This document shows, in pieces, positions 6,278 through 8,925 of a DNA stretch of 8,925 nucleotides; positions within the stretch are counted from its first letter, which is position 1; each line of letters starts with the position of its first letter. The notes below the pieces were generated by a model. The model was not told where the DNA came from and ran no database searches. It saw only the letters and a list, made by a program, of their open reading frames with translations. Source of the stretch: Flavobacteriales bacterium (GTDB lineage Bacteria > Bacteroidota > Bacteroidia > Flavobacteriales > BACL11); contig JABJNS010000068.1 of NCBI GenBank assembly GCA_018664745.1, forward strand, positions 1-8,925, read 5' to 3'. A program made the position numbers and the translations under genes.

Positions 6278-6746
6278 GCCGCAAAAATATAAAGTTTACA
6301 TTAATAATAGCCTAGAAATTATAACAGATAATTGGGAAAATTTTTGCGATAAATTCACCTTAATTCAAGCTGCAGGAGGGTTGGTTTATAATTATGAAAA
6401 CCAATTGCTTATGATTTTTAGAAATGGAAAATGGGATTTGCCAAAAGGAAAATTAGAAGAAGGTGAAAATATAAAAGAGTGTGCAATTCGTGAAGTAGAA
6501 GAGGAATGTGGGATTTCAGGATTAAGTATTAGTAGGCCTTTGCAAGATACTTACCATGTTTACGAACTAAACGCACAAAAAATACTGAAACGCACCTATT
6601 GGTTTGAAATGAAAACAGATTTTAAAGGGAATTTGACACCCCAGACTGAAGAAGGAATTACTAAAGTTTGTTGGGTTAACAAAGAAGATATTGCTCAAAA
6701 GCTAGAGAATTCCTTTGGAAATATTATTGAATTACTAAAAGCATAG
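6276..6746 (+). CDS. Nudix hydrolase
   Basis: The 156-residue product contains a full Nudix box, G-x5-E-x7-RE-V-x-EE-x-G-I, at residues 58-80 (Gly58, Glu64, Arg72, Glu73, Glu76, Glu77, Gly79), the Mg-binding signature for hydrolysing nucleoside-diphosphate-linked compounds. It is preceded by AAGGLVYN (32-39) and KWDLPKG (52-58), a pattern shared with diadenosine polyphosphate-type and related Nudix enzymes, but the substrate cannot be read from the sequence. I chose ATG 6276 (MPQKYKVYINN) because the N-terminus resembles family members beginning with a YKVYIN-type strand; the longer ORF from 6198 runs antisense through pyrE. Family members I recall in this context carry a longer N-terminal region, so this is a short version. 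Its TAG stop abuts the next ATG. Confidence 0.92.
   Translation: MPQKYKVYINNSLEIITDNWENFCDKFTLIQAAGGLVYNYENQLLMIFRNGKWDLPKGKLEEGENIKECAIREVEEECGISGLSISRPLQDTYHVYELNAQKILKRTYWFEMKTDFKGNLTPQTEEGITKVCWVNKEDIAQKLENSFGNIIELLKA
6282..6289 (-). promoter_or_regulatory. Candidate -7 box for pyrE, implying a leaderless transcript
   Basis: On the minus strand the sequence is TATTTTTG, an exact TAnnTTTG match, ending 4 nt before the pyrE ATG. In Bacteroidota promoters the motif sits around -7, so transcription would begin at or next to the A of the ATG. The box lies inside codons 3-5 of the divergent Nudix gene. No clear -33 TTG is visible upstream. Confidence 0.5.
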
Positions 6747-8612
6747 ATGAAATACCTTAATTATACTTTTCGTTTTATTATTTTTTGGCTTATTTTCTTT
6801 TTGGTAAATCGTATCATTTTTGCTTTATATTTTATTGATGAAATTAAGTTAGTATCATTTGTAGAAATATTAACTATTCTGCCTAAAAGTATTCCTTTGG
6901 ATGTTTCTTTTATTAGTTATCTATTGGTGCTAATAGTAGTATTGATTTGGATTAATTCCTTCCTGAAAAAACAAGGATTTATTTCTAAGTTAGTATATGG
7001 AATTGTTAGTTTTTTTATTCTGCTTACAGGAATAATTGCAGGAGGGGAAGTGGCTTTGTATTCTGAGTGGCAAACAAAACTAAATTTCACAGCTTTGTCT
7101 CATTTTGTAAACCCAGCTGAAGTATTTAAAACAGCAAGTATTTCGCATATTTTCACGAATATTCTTTTTATAGTAATTTCCCTAGTATTTATAAGAATCT
7201 TCAAAGAGAAAGTGCAAGTTGAGCTGCCAATAACAAAAGGACTGAATAATCTTAAAAATGTTGTTTTTAGAATTGTCCTATTACCCTTGTTGTTAGGGGT
7301 TTTGTTATTAGGAATTAGAGGTGGATTCCAACCTATTCCTGTTAATTTGAGTGACGCTTATTTTTCTAATAAAGTGATATTGAATGATATTGCGGTAAAC
7401 CCTAATTGGAATATTTTACAGAGCATCTCCATGAGTACAACTAATTTTGAGGGAAATCCTTATGAAAAATATTCGCCTGAGGAAGCAGCATTCTTTATGG
7501 AAAGTTTGAATGCAAATAAAAAGGACACAACTACTTTTATCCTGAATACAGAAAAACCAAATATTGTGTTTATTCTTTTGGAAAGTTGGTCGGCCGATAA
7601 TGTGGAAAGCCTAGGTGGTTTGGAGGGAATAACGCCCAATTTTAAATCCTTAGAAAAAGAAGGTTTATCCTTTACTGATTTCTATTCCAATGGCTGGACT
7701 TCTGACCAGGGGATGAGTTCCATTTTTTCTTCTTTCCCTGTTTTTCCTTATATAGCGGTTATTAATCAGGCAGACAAGTCCAGGAAGTTACCTTGCCTCA
7801 ATAAATCGCTTACTGAAAAGGGCTATCATTCTTCTTACTTTTTTGGAGGGCAACTTACTTATGGGAACATTAAAGGCTACTTACTTTCACAAGGGTTTGA
7901 TGTAGTGAAAGATGAAAATGATTATCAGGACTTACCCTCTGGAGCATTGGGGGTGCATGATGAGTTTATGTTTTCTCAATTCAAGCAGGAATTAAAGCAA
8001 TTGCCAGAACCTTTTATGAGTACTCTTTTTACGATTAGTTCTCATTCTCCTTTTGATTTTCCGGCAGAACATAAACTTAGTTTTAACCATAAAGATGATA
8101 AATATGTGAACTCTGTAGCGTATACTGATGTTTGTTTAGGTATGTTTATGGAAAGTGTAAAAAAGGAAAATTGGTATGAAAATACGCTTTTTGTAATTGT
8201 GGCGGACCATAGCCATAGTTCACCAATAAAAAGGCGTGTTGCCCAAAAGGAACGCTATAAAATTCCTATGCTTTGGATGGGTGAGGTGTTAAATGAAGAG
8301 TACAAAGGAAAACAACACAATAAAATGGGTTCTCATCTTGATATTACTCCTAGTGTATTAGCACAATTAACTATAAATAATAAGGCGTATAATTTCGGAA
8401 ATGATTTGTTTAACCCAACTGTAAGAAATGTAGTGCCTTATGCTTTTCATAAGGGCTATGGTTTAATTAGACCTGAAGCAAATTATGCTTTTTCAGAAAG
8501 TTACAATAAAGTATTTGAAAGCCGTGCAGCAGATAGTTTGCAAAAAGCAACAATTAAAAAGGAAACGGAATTGTATTTTCAAGCTGCTTTTAAGGAATAT
8601 ATGGAGCTTTAA
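6747..8612 (+). CDS. LTA synthase-like membrane sulfatase-fold transferase
   Basis: The 621-residue protein has five N-terminal membrane helices (about 8-28, 50-69, 80-99, 132-151, 172-190) and a large periplasmic domain of the alkaline-phosphatase/sulfatase fold. Residues matching the LtaS active site are Glu279 in FILLESWSAD (metal), Thr318 in NGWTSDQG (nucleophile), His433 in SSHSPF (substrate), and Asp487-His488 in VADHSHS (metal). Such enzymes move phosphoglycerol or phosphoethanolamine from phospholipids to a glycan or lipid acceptor. A Gram-negative Bacteroidota has no lipoteichoic acid, so the acceptor is unknown; LPS, capsule or periplasmic glycan are options. The ATG directly follows the Nudix stop codon, so the two are co-transcribed and probably translationally coupled. 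It is full length with all key residues. Confidence 0.92.
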   Translation: MKYLNYTFRFIIFWLIFFLVNRIIFALYFIDEIKLVSFVEILTILPKSIPLDVSFISYLLVLIVVLIWINSFLKKQGFISKLVYGIVSFFILLTGIIAGGEVALYSEWQTKLNFTALSHFVNPAEVFKTASISHIFTNILFIVISLVFIRIFKEKVQVELPITKGLNNLKNVVFRIVLLPLLLGVLLLGIRGGFQPIPVNLSDAYFSNKVILNDIAVNPNWNILQSISMSTTNFEGNPYEKYSPEEAAFFMESLNANKKDTTTFILNTEKPNIVFILLESWSADNVESLGGLEGITPNFKSLEKEGLSFTDFYSNGWTSDQGMSSIFSSFPVFPYIAVINQADKSRKLPCLNKSLTEKGYHSSYFFGGQLTYGNIKGYLLSQGFDVVKDENDYQDLPSGALGVHDEFMFSQFKQELKQLPEPFMSTLFTISSHSPFDFPAEHKLSFNHKDDKYVNSVAYTDVCLGMFMESVKKENWYENTLFVIVADHSHSSPIKRRVAQKERYKIPMLWMGEVLNEEYKGKQHNKMGSHLDITPSVLAQLTINNKAYNFGNDLFNPTVRNVVPYAFHKGYGLIRPEANYAFSESYNKVFESRAADSLQKATIKKETELYFQAAFKEYMEL

Positions 8613-8658
8613 TTATTTTCCGATACAGAAAGTAAAGTAGTTGATATAACTATCTGAT

Positions 8659-8680
8659 TAATAGATATTTAAATCTATTA
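8659..8680. repeat. AT-rich perfect inverted repeat in the convergent gap
   Basis: TAATAGAT (8659-8666) and ATCTATTA (8673-8680) form a perfect 8 bp stem with a 6 nt loop, 47 nt after the sulfatase-like gene. No T-run follows on the plus strand, so it is a poor intrinsic terminator, though it may protect or end the transcript. The rest of the 192 bp gap (8613-8804) is AT-rich; it holds two related short palindromes, AGTTGATATAACT (8639-8651) and AGTTGATAACT (8736-8746), and no coding frame that I can support. Confidence 0.45.
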
Positions 8681-8783
8681 GGGTATTAAAAATATAAAAA
8701 TCAGCAACAAAAAGTAGTGCTTTTAGTTTTTGAAAAGTTGATAACTATTGAGTTTGATTTTACATTATCTTCCTCTTTTTCAC

Positions 8784-8807
8784 AAATAAAATAGGGCAGG
8801 AGGCCTA
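8784..8807 (-). terminator. Weak putative terminator overlapping the stop of the right-edge gene
   Basis: On the minus strand TAGGC (8807-8803) can pair with GCCCTA (8797-8792) with one bulged C and a 5 nt loop, followed at once by TTTTATTT (8791-8784). The stem uses the TAG stop codon itself. The stem is short, so efficiency is doubtful. Confidence 0.35.
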
Positions 8808-8925
8808 ATCTTCTTCCTTTTTTTCAGTATCAAGAAAATGAATATTAATTACAGGAGGGTCAAAATGCTCTACTTCTTCATAAGCTTTTACCTTTCCAAT
8901 TGAATAAGGAAGTAGTTTTGAGATG
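8805..8925 (-). CDS. C-terminal end of an unrecognised gene, cut by the window edge
   Basis: The minus-strand frame is open from the right edge to TAG at 8805-8807, giving 39 codons. The peptide runs from ISKLLPYSIGKVKAYEEVEH through FDPPVINIHFLD to an acidic-basic tail TEKKEED. Its composition is that of a real protein end: a mixed hydrophobic and charged core, no runs of rare codons, and a charged tail typical of cytosolic proteins. I do not recognise the family. It converges on the sulfatase-like gene with a 192 bp gap and has a possible hairpin-plus-T terminator at its stop. Confidence 0.6.
   Translation of the reverse strand, partial: ISKLLPYSIGKVKAYEEVEHFDPPVINIHFLDTEKKEED

Overview
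The window looks like chromosomal DNA of an AT-rich Gram-negative bacterium of the phylum Bacteroidota, most likely a marine or aquatic flavobacterium-like lineage. This rests on three things: the protein families and their order (pyrE / SRPBCC / biotin ligase / rsfS / ftsH / DUF2007 / cdsA / psd, which I recall as a common Bacteroidota neighbourhood), a Bacteroidota-style C-terminal tail on the first ORF, and promoter-like TAnnTTTG boxes instead of E. coli-type -10/-35 sites. Shine-Dalgarno sequences are essentially absent, as is usual in this phylum.

Left edge (1-536): a short plus-strand ORF carries a cysteine-rich module and a secretion-tail-like C-terminus, but has no signal peptide and no convincing start, so it is probably the 3' remnant of a larger secreted protein. 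It is followed at once by an ~87 bp palindromic element resembling the REP-like repeats scattered through Bacteroidota genomes, and then by a GC-rich terminator hairpin placed to serve both convergent transcripts.

Membrane and proteostasis operon (537-4445, minus strand): rsfS, ftsH, a DUF2007 gene, cdsA and psd are packed with overlaps or gaps of at most about 10 nt. They encode ribosome silencing, membrane-protein quality control, a small unknown domain, and two enzymes of phosphatidylethanolamine synthesis (CDP-diacylglycerol synthase and phosphatidylserine decarboxylase). The gene order implies co-expression of membrane protein turnover and phospholipid supply.

Central part (4446-6277): a monofunctional biotin-protein ligase is transcribed divergently from rsfS and meets the pyrE-SRPBCC pair tail to tail with overlapping stop codons. 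pyrE supplies UMP precursors; the SRPBCC protein has no known ligand.

Right part (6276-8925): a Nudix hydrolase starts divergently from pyrE within the same CATG tetranucleotide, and its stop codon abuts the start of an LtaS-like membrane sulfatase-fold transferase. A perfect TAnnTTTG box 4 nt upstream of the pyrE ATG suggests a leaderless pyrE transcript. The window closes with an AT-rich convergent gap and the C-terminal 39 codons of an unrecognised minus-strand gene.

Overall this is mostly core housekeeping DNA. I found no defence system, CRISPR array, transposase or RNA gene. The points most worth checking are the overlapping pyrE/Nudix starts with the leaderless promoter, the REP-like element, the truncated secreted-protein remnant, the compact CdsA and the embedded DUF2007 gene.
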